A DNA stretch of 64,000 nt from an uncultured Clostridia bacterium (GCA_947572235.1 CANPBB010000002.1:1-64000); one strand, 5' to 3'; shown: positions 32,406 through 40,189, numbered from the stretch's first letter. Notes: a model not told the origin generated them from the letters alone. Translations and numbers: made by a program.

Positions 32406-33672
32406 ATTGTTTTTTTGACCGCCTCTCCGGCTCGGGTTTCCCTTGGAGATCGTCAATGGTCATCTGCTGCATCTCCTCGTCGGTGATGGGTACATGGGTG
32501 CGGTAGTTGTAGGCGTGGATGGGCAGGCCCTTCTCCGTCAGCCGCCAGACGCAGAACTTGCGTACGCCGGTGTAGAGGCAGGCAAACAGAGGTACACCGA
32601 TGAACATCCCAAGAATCCCCCACAATCCGCCGCCTACCAGAATGGCTACAATCACCCAGAAGCTGGAGAGGCCGGTGGAGTCCCCCAGAATCTTGGGCCC
32701 CAGAATATTCCCATCGAACTGCTGGAGGATGATGATAAAGACGATGAAGTACAGACACTTCATGGGGCTGTCCAGCAGGATAATAAAGGCACAGGGGATG
32801 GCCCCCAGGAAGGGGCCGAAAAAGGGGATGATGTTGGTCACCCCAACCACCACACTGATCAGCGGGGTATAAGGGAAATTGACAATGCTGGAACAGATGA
32901 AGCAGATAATTCCGATAATCAGCGAGTCTAAGAGCTTTCCCCGGAAGAAACCGCTGAAAATCCGGTTTACCGCCTTGGCCCCGTCGATGATCTGAGCCGC
33001 CCGACGCTGGGAGAAGAAGCTGTAGGTCATTTTGCACCCGGTGGCGGCAAAAGCTTCCTTGGTGGCCAGCAGATAGACGGAGACAATAATCCCTACCAGC
33101 AGGTTCTTAAAGAAGTTGATAATCACCAGAAAGCCGGTGGTGAGGGTGGTAGTGATGGAGGCTAAGGCCCCTTGGACTTGGGGCAGAAGGGTGTTGCGCA
33201 GCCACTGCATCATGTCGTGGTAATAGGTCGCCATCATGGAGCTCATCCACTGCTCGGCGTTGGGATTGTCCTCTAAAAACTTCTGAATCCAGCCCAAAAT
33301 CGTGTTGTAGTACGCCTCGGCGTTGCCCACCAGAGAAACAATGCTGGCATAGAGCTGGGGCAGTAGCACGCTGAGGAGGAGGTAGAAGCAAACCGCCACC
33401 CCCACCCAAGTGATCAGGATGCTCAGCGCCCGGACCAGCTCCTTCTTCATCCGCCGGCGGGCGCAGAGCAGCCGCTCCACGGCGTTGACCACCGGGGAGA
33501 GTACATAGGCCATCACAAAGCCATAGCTCACCGGGGAGAGGATCGTCACCAGCTTTCCGATGTAGTCGAAGAGCACGCTGTTTTGAAACACGGTGTCGTA
33601 GAACACCAGAGCACCGCAGATCACGCAGAAAGCCGTCAGGCCCCAGTAGAGGTACTTCCGTTCCTGTTCCAT
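32404..33672 (-). CDS. AI-2E family transporter (PerM-like)
   Basis: A 422-residue membrane protein with about eight helices and a large loop (about 85-150) after helix 3, as in the AI-2E / PerM family. The family C-terminal blocks are present: VVGVTNIIPFFGPFLGAIPCAFIILL and GPKILGDSTGLSSFWVIVAILVGGGLWGILGMFIGVP (given here in part: GPKILGDSTGLSSFW, GGLWGILGMFIGVP). Members export diverse solutes or act in ion exchange; export of a quorum signal has been shown for few. I chose the ATG at 33672; earlier in-frame starts have a hydrophobic extension and no ribosome site. Single gene, convergent to degV. Confidence 0.9.
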   Translation of the reverse strand: MEQERKYLYWGLTAFCVICGALVFYDTVFQNSVLFDYIGKLVTILSPVSYGFVMAYVLSPVVNAVERLLCARRRMKKELVRALSILITWVGVAVCFYLLLSVLLPQLYASIVSLVGNAEAYYNTILGWIQKFLEDNPNAEQWMSSMMATYYHDMMQWLRNTLLPQVQGALASITTTLTTGFLVIINFFKNLLVGIIVSVYLLATKEAFAATGCKMTYSFFSQRRAAQIIDGAKAVNRIFSGFFRGKLLDSLIIGIICFICSSIVNFPYTPLISVVVGVTNIIPFFGPFLGAIPCAFIILLDSPMKCLYFIVFIIILQQFDGNILGPKILGDSTGLSSFWVIVAILVGGGLWGILGMFIGVPLFACLYTGVRKFCVWRLTEKGLPIHAYNYRTHVPITDEEMQQMTIDDLQGKPEPERRSKKQ

Positions 33673-33741
33673 CCTATATCTTCCATCCTTTGTAAAAGTG
33701 TTAAAAACAGTTAAGAATAGTTTACCTGAAAAGAAAAAGAA

Positions 33742-33770
33742 TTGCAATACCCTGCCGACTATGGTATACT
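33742..33770 (+). promoter_or_regulatory. Sigma-A promoter of the lipid kinase leader
   Basis: TTGCAA (33742-33747), a 17-bp spacer and TATACT (33765-33770). Transcription would begin near 33777, giving a 200-nt leader before the lipid kinase gene. Confidence 0.8.
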
Positions 33771-33851
33771 GCTGAGACAGAAAGCTGTGCCGCTTTTTTC
33801 AATCGGGCAACTGTTTGTAAATGAGATGAAAACATCATAAACGGTGAAAAA

Positions 33852-33941
33852 CCGCTGGAAATTCCCCTTTTTTCGCTGTGAAAATCCGGCTCTGCCGACA
33901 CGGGCCGGGGTGATGCCGCCTGTTTCCAGCGGCATCTTTTA
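33852..33941 (+). promoter_or_regulatory. Candidate transcription attenuator
   Basis: A terminator hairpin is present at 33912-33936 (8-bp perfect stem GATGCCGC/GCGGCATC, then TTTT). Its 3' arm overlaps TTTCCAGCGG (33923-33932), which is perfectly complementary over 10 nt to CCGCTGGAAA at 33852-33861. The two helices cannot form together, the hallmark of attenuation or a riboswitch expression platform. Between the arms, CCGGC/GCCGG (33886-33890 with 33904-33908) forms a further hairpin. I cannot assign a ligand class. Confidence 0.65.
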
Positions 33942-33977
33942 CGGAGCTTTATCACCACACGGAAAGGATCGGTCCCC

Positions 33978-34865
33978 ATGGCCAAAAAGCTGCTGTTTAT
34001 TGTCAATCCCAAGGCCGGCCGCCGCCGTCCCCGGGATATTTTCTTTACCATCTTCTCTATCTTCTCCGAGGCCGGTTATCTCATCTGCCTGCGCCAGACC
34101 CAAGGCCCGGGCGACGCGGAGCGCATCGCCCGGGAGGAGGCTGGGGAGTACGATTTAGTGGTCTGCTACGGAGGTGACGGCACCCTAAGCCAGACGGTAA
34201 ACGGCCTCCTCACCCTCTCCGACCCGCCGCCGGTGGGGTATATCGCCGGGGGCAGCACCAACGACTTCGCCGCCAGCCTCCGTCTGCCCCAAGACCCGGC
34301 TATGGCGGCTTGGTCCATCGTGGCCGACCCGATCCGCCGTATTGACGCTGGGCGGTTTAACGACGCTCGCTTTGTCTATGTGGCCTCCTTTGGGGCCTTC
34401 ACCAAGGCCTCCTACTCCGCGCCTCAGACCATCAAAAACGAGCTGGGCCATTTGGCGTATATTTTGGAGGGGGTCAAGGACCTGTCCAGCCTGCGTTTCC
34501 TCCCCGCCCGTGTGGAGGCAGACGGGGAGGTGTTCGAGGGCCGGTTCCTCTTCGGCGCGGTGGCCAACGCCACCTCCATCGGCGGCCTGATCAAGCTCTC
34601 ACCGGAGACGGTAGTCTTGGACGACGGGAGGTTTGAGCTGCTCTTGGTTCCCGAGCCCAAGTCCGTGGCGGCGCTGAACGACATGGTAAAGACGCTGCTG
34701 CTCCAAGATTTCAGCGGCAGCCAAGGTCTGATTCTCCGCCATGTGTCCCATGTCACCGTGGACACGGAGGAGGCGCTGACTTGGTCCTTGGATGGCGAGG
34801 GGACGCCCCCTGTCTCCCATGTGGAGATCGAAAACCTCTGCCGCGGCCTGACGGTACAGCTATAA
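33978..34865 (+). CDS. Diacylglycerol kinase family lipid kinase
   Basis: A 295-residue DagK/YegS-type kinase that phosphorylates diacylglycerol or a related lipid with ATP. Motifs: FIVNPKAGRR (about 7-16), the catalytic-domain loop VCYGGDGTLSQTVNGLL (about 61-77), IAGGSTNDFAASL (about 88-100), and the C-terminal SLDGEG. Length matches DgkB. AAAGGATC precedes the ATG. It lies next to cardiolipin synthase and near a PAP2 phosphatase, so this stretch gathers phospholipid genes. The leader upstream carries a candidate attenuator. Confidence 0.92.
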   Translation: MAKKLLFIVNPKAGRRRPRDIFFTIFSIFSEAGYLICLRQTQGPGDAERIAREEAGEYDLVVCYGGDGTLSQTVNGLLTLSDPPPVGYIAGGSTNDFAASLRLPQDPAMAAWSIVADPIRRIDAGRFNDARFVYVASFGAFTKASYSAPQTIKNELGHLAYILEGVKDLSSLRFLPARVEADGEVFEGRFLFGAVANATSIGGLIKLSPETVVLDDGRFELLLVPEPKSVAALNDMVKTLLLQDFSGSQGLILRHVSHVTVDTEEALTWSLDGEGTPPVSHVEIENLCRGLTVQL

Positions 34866-34878
34866 CGGGATAGGAACC

Positions 34879-34915
34879 AAAACACCGCCGCCCCATTCGA
34901 GGGCGGCGGTGTTTT
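34879..34915 (+). terminator. Terminator after the lipid kinase gene
   Basis: A stem of GC core CACCGCCGCCC with its complement, extended by AAAA/TTTT (34879-34893 with 34901-34915), around a 7-nt loop. Confidence 0.9.
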
Positions 34916-34945
34916 CGCGTTTTTCGGACATAACCCACCGGAAAT

Positions 34946-34974
34946 TTGCCTTTTTCCCTCGACTGTGCTATACT
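34946..34974 (+). promoter_or_regulatory. Promoter of the cardiolipin synthase gene
   Basis: TTGCCT (34946-34951), a 17-bp spacer and TATACT (34969-34974), 34 bp before the start codon. Confidence 0.8.
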
Positions 34975-35007
34975 GCCTCCTAACACAAAAAGAAAGGAGC
35001 TCCCCTT

Positions 35008-36588
35008 ATGACGCAGGAGAAAAAGACCTCCCACCGCGACGAAGCGGTACTCTTACTCAACAAGGGCAAGCGCGGCCTGCTGCGCGTTGTCTTCGGGCGC
35101 ACCGCCATGGTGATCCTTCTGCTGGCGGCGCAGGTGTTTCTGCTTTTTACCGCCTTTTTCCGTATTTTGGGGGACTTTCTGATCCCCTACGTGGCGGCCA
35201 CCAGCCTGATCGGCACCATTATGGCCGCGGTGATCATCAACGACTGGCGCAAAAGCTCCTCGGCAAAACTGACTTGGATCTTCCTTATTTTCCTGATCCC
35301 CGTGTTGGCCGCGCCACTCTACTTCTTCATCAACATGGACTTGGGGCACCGTTTGGTTCATCACCAGCTCCAGACCATCTATCAGCAGACCCGCCCCCTG
35401 CTCCAGCAGGACTTGGAGGACTTGGCCGCTCTGCCAGCGGAGAGCCAGGGGCTGGCCCGCTACGCCTATGGGGCGGGGGGATTCCCCCTCTGCCGTGGTT
35501 CCGACGCCCGCTACTACCCTCTGGGGGAGGACGCCTTTGCCGCCATGCTGGAGCGGTTGGAGGCGGCGGAGCATTTTATCTTCTTGGAGTATTTCATCAT
35601 CGAGGAGGGATACATGTGGGGCCGCATCCTCAGCATCTTGGAGCGGAAGGCCCGGGAGGGCGTGGAGGTCCGCGTCCTCTACGATGGCACCTGCTCGCTG
35701 ATGCTCCTGCCCTACAGCTACCCCCGAAAGCTGGAGGCGCTGGGAATCCAGTGCAAAGTGTTCGCCCCCCTGCGGGTGCTGGTGTCCACCCATTACAACA
35801 ACCGGGATCACAGGAAGATTTTGGTAATTGACGGAAAAACCGCCTTTACCGGCGGCATCAATCTGGCCGACGAGTATATTAACCGTAAGACGGTATACGG
35901 CCACTGGAAGGACAATGCCATCGAGATCACCGGCCGGGCGGTGGACAGTCTCACGCTGATGTTTTTACAGATGTGGAGTGTAGAGGGCTCCTCTGGGGAG
36001 GACTACCGGCGCTATCTCACCGCCCTGCCAGTGGAGGCCCCCGGCTTCCTGATGCCCTTTGGCAGCTGCCCCTTCGGTGATGAGCGGGTGGGGGAGATGG
36101 TATACTTGGACATCATCAACCGGGCCAAGCGATATGTCCACGTGTTCACGCCCTACCTGATTTTAGACAACCAGATGGCCACCGCCCTGACTTTCGCCGC
36201 CCGCCGGGGGGTAGAGGTGCTCCTGATTCTGCCCCACATCCCGGATAAAAAGACCATCTTCGCTCTGGCCAAGACCTACTATCCCCAGCTGCTGGAGGGC
36301 GGGGTGCAGATTTATGAGTACACCCCCGGCTTCGTCCACGCCAAGGTGCTGGTCAGCGACGATGAGCGGGCGGTGGTGGGTACTATCAACTTTGACTACC
36401 GCAGTTTGTACCTCCACTTTGAATGCGGCGTCTACATGGAGGGCACCAAGGCGGTGGGGGAGGTGGAGGCGGACATCCAGAACACCCTCCAGAGCTGTGA
36501 GATGGTCACGCTGACCCAGTGCCGCAGCCGGCATCTGATCAACAAGCTCATCGGAGCGGTCCTCCGCCTCTTCGCGCCGCTGCTGTAG
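35008..36588 (+). CDS. cls: Cardiolipin synthase
   Basis: A 526-residue phospholipase D superfamily enzyme that condenses two phosphatidylglycerols into cardiolipin at the membrane. Two or three N-terminal membrane helices (about 30-115) are followed by two HKD motifs: HRKILVIDGKTAFTGGINLADEYI near residue 270 and HAKVLVSDDERAVVGTINFD near residue 450, so both catalytic halves are intact. AAAGGAG precedes the ATG. Length equals that of Bacillus ClsA-type enzymes. It has its own promoter and a strong terminator. Confidence 0.95.
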   Translation: MTQEKKTSHRDEAVLLLNKGKRGLLRVVFGRTAMVILLLAAQVFLLFTAFFRILGDFLIPYVAATSLIGTIMAAVIINDWRKSSSAKLTWIFLIFLIPVLAAPLYFFINMDLGHRLVHHQLQTIYQQTRPLLQQDLEDLAALPAESQGLARYAYGAGGFPLCRGSDARYYPLGEDAFAAMLERLEAAEHFIFLEYFIIEEGYMWGRILSILERKAREGVEVRVLYDGTCSLMLLPYSYPRKLEALGIQCKVFAPLRVLVSTHYNNRDHRKILVIDGKTAFTGGINLADEYINRKTVYGHWKDNAIEITGRAVDSLTLMFLQMWSVEGSSGEDYRRYLTALPVEAPGFLMPFGSCPFGDERVGEMVYLDIINRAKRYVHVFTPYLILDNQMATALTFAARRGVEVLLILPHIPDKKTIFALAKTYYPQLLEGGVQIYEYTPGFVHAKVLVSDDERAVVGTINFDYRSLYLHFECGVYMEGTKAVGEVEADIQNTLQSCEMVTLTQCRSRHLINKLIGAVLRLFAPLL

Positions 36589-36629
36589 GGCGCGGACCGC
36601 CGGCATAGCGCCTCTCTGCAAAAAAAAGA

Positions 36630-36669
36630 CGGGAGAGAAGCCCCAAACAGGACTTCTCTCCCGCTTTTT
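36630..36669 (+). terminator. Terminator after cls
   Basis: An 11-bp perfect stem (36630-36640 with 36653-36663), a 12-nt loop and a TTTTT run, with an A run before it. Confidence 0.85.
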
Positions 36670-36698
36670 CACACTGCCGGAGAGCCAGCGACCGGCGT

Positions 36699-37118
36699 TC
36701 AGTGTCCCCGGTGCTTCGCCCTCCGCTTCTGCTGGCGGAGGGCAAACTGCCGATCTGTCTCCGCCTCCTTTGCCGCCCTGCCGCTCTGTCTCCGCCGTTC
36801 CTTTCCTGTCTCCCGCTGGAGGGACAGAGCCTGCTGGGCCTTGGTGCTTTTCACCGGCTTTTGGAGGCTCCGCTGAATCTCCCGCTGCCGCCGCTTGGGG
36901 TTTCCCGCCTGTGCTGGCCCCGCCCCGCCGGGGAGAGCGGGGGAGAAGGACAGGCGGTGAAAGTTCCGGAGCAGGTAGTCCAGCACCTCATAGTCCTTGG
37001 GTTCAGCGCCAAAGACAATACGGCAGACGCGGTAATGTCCCGCCTCCCACCGCTCGTAGAGCCCCACCCAGAAGGGGTTTTCAAAAAATACGGTCAAGGA
37101 TGCCTGTGGAATCGCCAT
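36699..37118 (-). CDS. yjdF: YjdF family protein (DUF2992)
   Basis: A 139-residue basic protein. The N-terminus LTVFFENPFWVGLYERWEAG with following YRVCRIVFGAEPKDYEV, and the block RNFHRLSFSP, are the YjdF signature. The C-terminal half is an Arg/Lys/Gln-rich charged helix (KRRQREIQRSLQK and KAQQALSLQRETGKERRR). In Bacillus subtilis the homologue is controlled by the yjdF-motif riboswitch, which responds to aza-aromatic compounds; the protein's biochemical role is unknown. Here a GC-rich structured leader also precedes the gene, with a sequence able to mask the ribosome site. Confidence 0.9.
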   Translation of the reverse strand: MAIPQASLTVFFENPFWVGLYERWEAGHYRVCRIVFGAEPKDYEVLDYLLRNFHRLSFSPALPGGAGPAQAGNPKRRQREIQRSLQKPVKSTKAQQALSLQRETGKERRRQSGRAAKEAETDRQFALRQQKRRAKHRGH

Positions 37119-37253
37119 GGTGTAAGTCCTCCTTTTGTTTCGTCACAGAGAACGGACAACCAAGGAGGCAGGTTACTGACGGCGGAAGGGGGGAGGCGGC
37201 GTCCCCGCCCGGCCGTGCCCGGACTACCAACCGGGCCGTGTTTTTATCTCCGC
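37119..37253 (-). promoter_or_regulatory. Structured leader of yjdF, candidate yjdF riboswitch
   Basis: The predicted 135-nt leader contains a GCCCGG/CCGGGC hairpin close to its 5' end, a long GC-rich folded part, and CCTCCTT (complement of 37162-37168) that pairs perfectly with the AAGGAGG ribosome site (complement of 37128-37134). That helix would block translation. Position and gene context fit the yjdF-motif RNA; I could not verify its consensus base by base. Confidence 0.6.
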
Positions 37254-37259
37254 AGGAGC

Positions 37260-37288
37260 AGTATAGCGCAAAAAACCGTTGAGTGCAA
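37260..37288 (-). promoter_or_regulatory. Promoter of the yjdF leader
   Basis: On the minus strand: TTGCAC (37283-37288), a 17-bp spacer and TATACT (37260-37265). Confidence 0.8.
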
Positions 37289-37359
37289 GGCATATCCGTC
37301 TCCCTTCCGGCGTCTATAGGGACAGAACCCCATTTTTATCAAATAAGGAGGCATCCGCC

Positions 37360-38013
37360 ATGAAAAAGCGCACTACGCTGCTCTTAGCCTTGGCCATTCT
37401 CGCCCTTTTGACCGCCCTCGCTGCCTGCCGGCAGACCGGCGGGGAGGAGGACCATCCCGGCGCCGAAAATGCCAAGCCGGTAATCTATCTCTATCCGGAG
37501 GAGGAGACAGAGGTATCTGTCCAGCTGGACTTTCAAGGTACCCTCACCGCCACCTGGCCCGCCTATCCAGACGGCGGCTGGCAGGTGCGGGCCCTGCCCG
37601 ACGGCACCCTCTATGACGAGGAGGGGGGGAGCTACAGCTACCTCTTCTGGGAGGGGGTCACGGACAGAGAGTACGACTTCTCAGAGGGATTCTGTGTGGC
37701 CGGTGCGGACACAGGAGAATTTCTGCGCCGTACCCTCTCAGAGATGGGCTTGACACCCCGGGAATACAACGAGTTTATCGTCTACTGGCTGCCTAAAATG
37801 CAGGAGAACCCCTACAACCGCATTGCCTTCCAAAGGGAGCGGTATACCGACAGCGTCCAGTTGACCATTACCCCGGCCCCGGACAGCCTTCTGCGGGTCT
37901 TTATGGCGTGGAGCCCCATAGAGGAGCCGGTGGAGATGGTTCCCCAGACCTTCCAGCCCCTTCAGCGGGAGGGCTTCACTGTGGTGGAGTGGGGCGGCGC
38001 GGAGGTCCGCTGA
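37360..38013 (+). CDS. Conserved lipoprotein with KPVIYLYP motif
   Basis: A 217-residue lipoprotein: signal peptide with lipobox ALAAC (about residue 23), a short acidic linker, then a beta-rich domain beginning KPVIYLYPEEETEVSVQL, with YSYLFWEG and NEFIVYWLPKMQENPYNRIAF. I recall the KPVIYLYP start as conserved among clostridial surface proteins of unknown role. ATG with AAGGAGG seven bases upstream. It lies between yjdF (opposite strand) and the PAP2 gene and has no clear terminator, but the PAP2 gene has its own promoter. Confidence 0.8.
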   Translation: MKKRTTLLLALAILALLTALAACRQTGGEEDHPGAENAKPVIYLYPEEETEVSVQLDFQGTLTATWPAYPDGGWQVRALPDGTLYDEEGGSYSYLFWEGVTDREYDFSEGFCVAGADTGEFLRRTLSEMGLTPREYNEFIVYWLPKMQENPYNRIAFQRERYTDSVQLTITPAPDSLLRVFMAWSPIEEPVEMVPQTFQPLQREGFTVVEWGGAEVR

Positions 38014-38034
38014 CCGGCCTTTTTGCAAAAAAAG

Positions 38035-38063
38035 TTGCGTATTGTGCCCAACCGTGATATACT
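38035..38063 (+). promoter_or_regulatory. Promoter of the PAP2 phosphatase gene
   Basis: TTGCGT (38035-38040), a 17-bp spacer and TATACT (38058-38063). It indicates that the coding start lies at 38134 and not at the earlier in-frame codon inside the promoter. Confidence 0.75.
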
Positions 38064-38133
38064 TCTTCTATTGGCCTGCCACAGAGCGGGATCTCTGTTC
38101 TCCGCCTACTTCGTGCCGGCTAAGGGAGGTTTT

Positions 38134-39051
38134 ATGGGCATTTTATACTTTTTTGAGTCCATCCGCAGCCCGGTACTGGACCAGATCATGAGCTTGATTA
38201 CCCATTTGGGGGAGGAGGCCGTCTTTTTAGTGGCGGCGCTGCTGATCTTCTGGTGCGTGGACAAAAACCGGGGTTACTATCTGATGGCGGTGGGCTTTGT
38301 GGGTACAATCCTCAACCAGTTTTTGAAGCTGGTCTTCCGCATTCCACGGCCTTGGGTGAGAGATCCGAACTTCACCATAGTGGAGTCCGCCCGGGCGGCG
38401 GCCACAGGCTACAGCTTTCCCAGCGGCCATACCCAGAACGTGGTGGGCACCTTTGCCGCCATCTCCATCACCACCCGGCACAACTGGCTCCGGGCGGCGG
38501 CGTGGATTCCGGTGATCTTGGTGCCGATCTCCCGGATGTACTTGGGTGTTCATACGCCCTTGGATGTAGGGGTGTCCTTTGTTCTGGCGCTGGTGCTGGT
38601 GTTCCTGCTGCATCCCCTGTTTGCCGACGCGGACCGAAATCCGGGGCGGCTGTACTTGATTCTGCTGATCATGGCGGCAGCGGCGGCCTCTTACGTGCTC
38701 TTTGTGGAGCTTTTCCCCTTCCCGGCGGACATCGACCCGGACAACTACGCCGAGGGCGTCAAGAACGCCTACTCCCTCTTGGGGGCGGTGCTGGGGGTGA
38801 ATGTGGCCCACTTCATCGACGACCACTTTCTCCGTTTCGACACCGCTGCCCCTATAGGCGGTCAGGCGCTGAAGCTGATTATCGGCTTTGCGGCGGTGCT
38901 GGCGGTGAAGGAGGGGCTGAAGCCTCTGTTAAACATGCTGTTTGGGGGACATTTGGCATCGAACGCCCTGCGCTATTTTGCGGTAGTGATAGTGGCCGGC
39001 TGCCTCTGGCCGGCCTGCTTCCCGCTGTTCTCCCGCGGCCGGCGGCGATAG
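38134..39051 (+). CDS. PAP2 family phosphatase
   Basis: A 305-residue membrane phosphatase of the type-2 phosphatidic acid phosphatase family. The three-part active site is complete: KLVFRIPRPW (about 68-77), FPSGHTQNV (about 98-106) and SRMYLGVHTPLDV (about 132-144). Eight or so helices follow the usual layout, with an extra C-terminal membrane part. Members dephosphorylate lipid phosphates such as phosphatidate, phosphatidylglycerophosphate or undecaprenyl pyrophosphate. AAGGGAGG precedes the ATG. The lipid kinase and cardiolipin synthase upstream suggest phospholipid turnover, but the true substrate is open. Confidence 0.92.
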   Translation: MGILYFFESIRSPVLDQIMSLITHLGEEAVFLVAALLIFWCVDKNRGYYLMAVGFVGTILNQFLKLVFRIPRPWVRDPNFTIVESARAAATGYSFPSGHTQNVVGTFAAISITTRHNWLRAAAWIPVILVPISRMYLGVHTPLDVGVSFVLALVLVFLLHPLFADADRNPGRLYLILLIMAAAAASYVLFVELFPFPADIDPDNYAEGVKNAYSLLGAVLGVNVAHFIDDHFLRFDTAAPIGGQALKLIIGFAAVLAVKEGLKPLLNMLFGGHLASNALRYFAVVIVAGCLWPACFPLFSRGRRR

Positions 39052-39084
39052 CGCGTTAAGAAGCCGTTTTGGTCGAAAAAGGTG

Positions 39085-39113
39085 TTGACGGAGAAGGCGA
39101 CAGTTGTTATACT
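39085..39113 (+). promoter_or_regulatory. Promoter of the small membrane protein gene
   Basis: TTGACG (39085-39090), a 17-bp spacer and TATACT (39108-39113), 58 bp before the start codon. Confidence 0.85.
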
Positions 39114-39170
39114 ATGGAAGGTCGCTCCTGTGAGCGTCGAAAAAATTTGTCAAGGGTAGGAGAGAAGTGT

Positions 39171-39440
39171 ATGGATAAGAAGATGACAGGGATTCTTGCG
39201 TACATCACTTGGATCGGTCTAATCGTTGCGCTGGTGGCCGGTGACAAGGAGGGCGCAAAGTTCCATATCAACCAGGCCTTGGCCATCTGGCTGGTGGGCA
39301 CTGTGGGCGCATTTATTCCCATCGTGAACATCGTTGTGGGCATCCTGTGCTTGGTCTGCTGGGTGATGGGCCTGATCTACGCCATCAAGGAGGAGGAGAA
39401 GGAAGTCCCCCTGATCGGCAAGATCAAGCTGCTGAAGTAA
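39171..39440 (+). CDS. DUF4870-like small membrane protein
   Basis: An 89-residue protein starting MDKKMTGILAYITWIGLIVALV with FHINQALAIW in the middle and two further hydrophobic stretches, then a charged tail. This is the short three-helix DUF4870 (Tic20-like) layout; function unknown. TAGGAGAG precedes the ATG at 39171, and a strong promoter and terminator frame it as a single-gene unit that is probably well expressed. Confidence 0.85.
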   Translation: MDKKMTGILAYITWIGLIVALVAGDKEGAKFHINQALAIWLVGTVGAFIPIVNIVVGILCLVCWVMGLIYAIKEEEKEVPLIGKIKLLK

Positions 39441-39502
39441 AAAGCTGTCCTGTTGGGGCGGAAAAAATGGTGTAATAGAAGCCCGGAGATGGGCTTGAAA
39501 CA

Positions 39503-39546
39503 CAGAGAAAGAGAGGATAGGCGATGGCCTGTCCTCTCTTTCTCTG
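39503..39546 (+). terminator. Terminator after the DUF4870-like gene
   Basis: An 18-bp stem with one G-T pair (39503-39520 with 39529-39546) and an 8-nt loop. Confidence 0.8.
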
Positions 39547-39639
39547 TCTATTTTGCACCTGTGCCGCATAGGATAAAACATACTGACAGCAGATGCAGGG
39601 AGCTGCCATCTGCGGAGCCCTATAGTTAAGGAGGACAAC

Positions 39640-39690
39640 ATGAAGCAATTGGACAAGCTGTGGCAGAGCTCGCATGTGTATAGGGGGTAA
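39640..39690 (+). CDS. 16-codon leader peptide or mini-ORF
   Basis: AAGGAGG, then ATG and 16 codons (MKQLDKLWQSSHVYRG) ending four bases before the start of the Cys-rich protein gene. The ideal ribosome site and tight spacing suggest it is translated and coupled to the next gene. Whether the peptide has its own role is unknown. It could instead be an assembly of chance signals. Confidence 0.45.
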   Translation: MKQLDKLWQSSHVYRG

Positions 39691-39694
39691 AGAT

Positions 39695-39922
39695 ATGAGA
39701 TACAGCCGAATCAGCTGCCCGGATCGAGTCCCCTCCTGCCGCTGCGCAGTCTGCGGCGGCAGTATTTTTTTCGGCGACGCCTGCTATGACACGGAATTAG
39801 GCCCCATCTGCGCAGAGGACGCCTGCATTTACCGCTACCTCAGGGAAACCGGCAGCACACCAGAGGAGGCTGGAGAGCTATTGGGCCTGCGGCGCAAAGT
39901 ATGGGCAGAGGACAGGCTGTGA
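39695..39922 (+). CDS. Small Cys-rich protein, probable zinc binding
   Basis: A 75-residue protein with seven cysteines, including CRCAVCGGSIFFGDACYD and LGPICAEDAC, a zinc-ribbon-like pattern. No family name comes to mind; similar short proteins in clostridial genomes are unannotated. AGGGGG precedes ATG 39695, and the site is inside the 16-codon reading frame before it. The C-terminal half (TGSTPEEAGELLGLRRKVW) looks like a short helical pair. No neighbour suggests a job. Confidence 0.6.
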   Translation: MRYSRISCPDRVPSCRCAVCGGSIFFGDACYDTELGPICAEDACIYRYLRETGSTPEEAGELLGLRRKVWAEDRL

Positions 39923-40096
39923 TTTCATTTATAGTGGTCTCCAGCCGATAGTTGCTTTTCGTCACATTGTATTCCTGCTTTCATTTTAAGCACAGGGGAT
40001 ACAGGCTTAATCGGAGCTTCTGACAAAAATTTACTCAGATTGGATAGAGGGCGTTTACCCTTCCGGAAAATTTTTCTCAAAAACGAAATTTTACTC

Positions 40097-40125
40097 TTGA
40101 CTATTATGTAAGGTTATACTTTACT
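40097..40125 (+). promoter_or_regulatory. Promoter of the plus-strand aminotransferase
   Basis: TTGACT (40097-40102), a 17-bp spacer and TTTACT (40120-40125). An overlapping TATACT at 40115-40120 is too close to this -35 box. Confidence 0.6.
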
Positions 40126-40127
40126 AT

Positions 40128-40149
40128 AAAGTAACAGAAAAGTAACAGA
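40128..40149 (+). repeat. Two adjacent exact 11-bp direct repeats
   Basis: AAAGTAACAGA occurs twice in direct succession (40128-40138, 40139-40149) at the predicted transcription start, a possible regulator binding site. Confidence 0.55.
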
Positions 40150-40189
40150 AGACACACCACAAATGCCCGTTGGATAGGAGGACACACCA

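Larger units (their letters stand above)
39923..40189. other. Intergenic region before the aminotransferase
   Basis: This holds the promoter and tandem repeat listed separately; the first 150 bp contain no visible gene or hairpin with a T run. Confidence 0.5.

Noticed and set aside
33777..33977. Cobalamin riboswitch in the lipid kinase leader, prompted by a GTGAAAATCCGG-like stretch
   Set aside because: The conserved B12 box and the remaining core are absent, and the gene has no link to cobalamin.
37981..38034. Terminator after the KPVIYLYP lipoprotein gene
   Set aside because: The CTTTTTGCAAAAAAAG sequence is a weak A/T palindrome without a GC stem.
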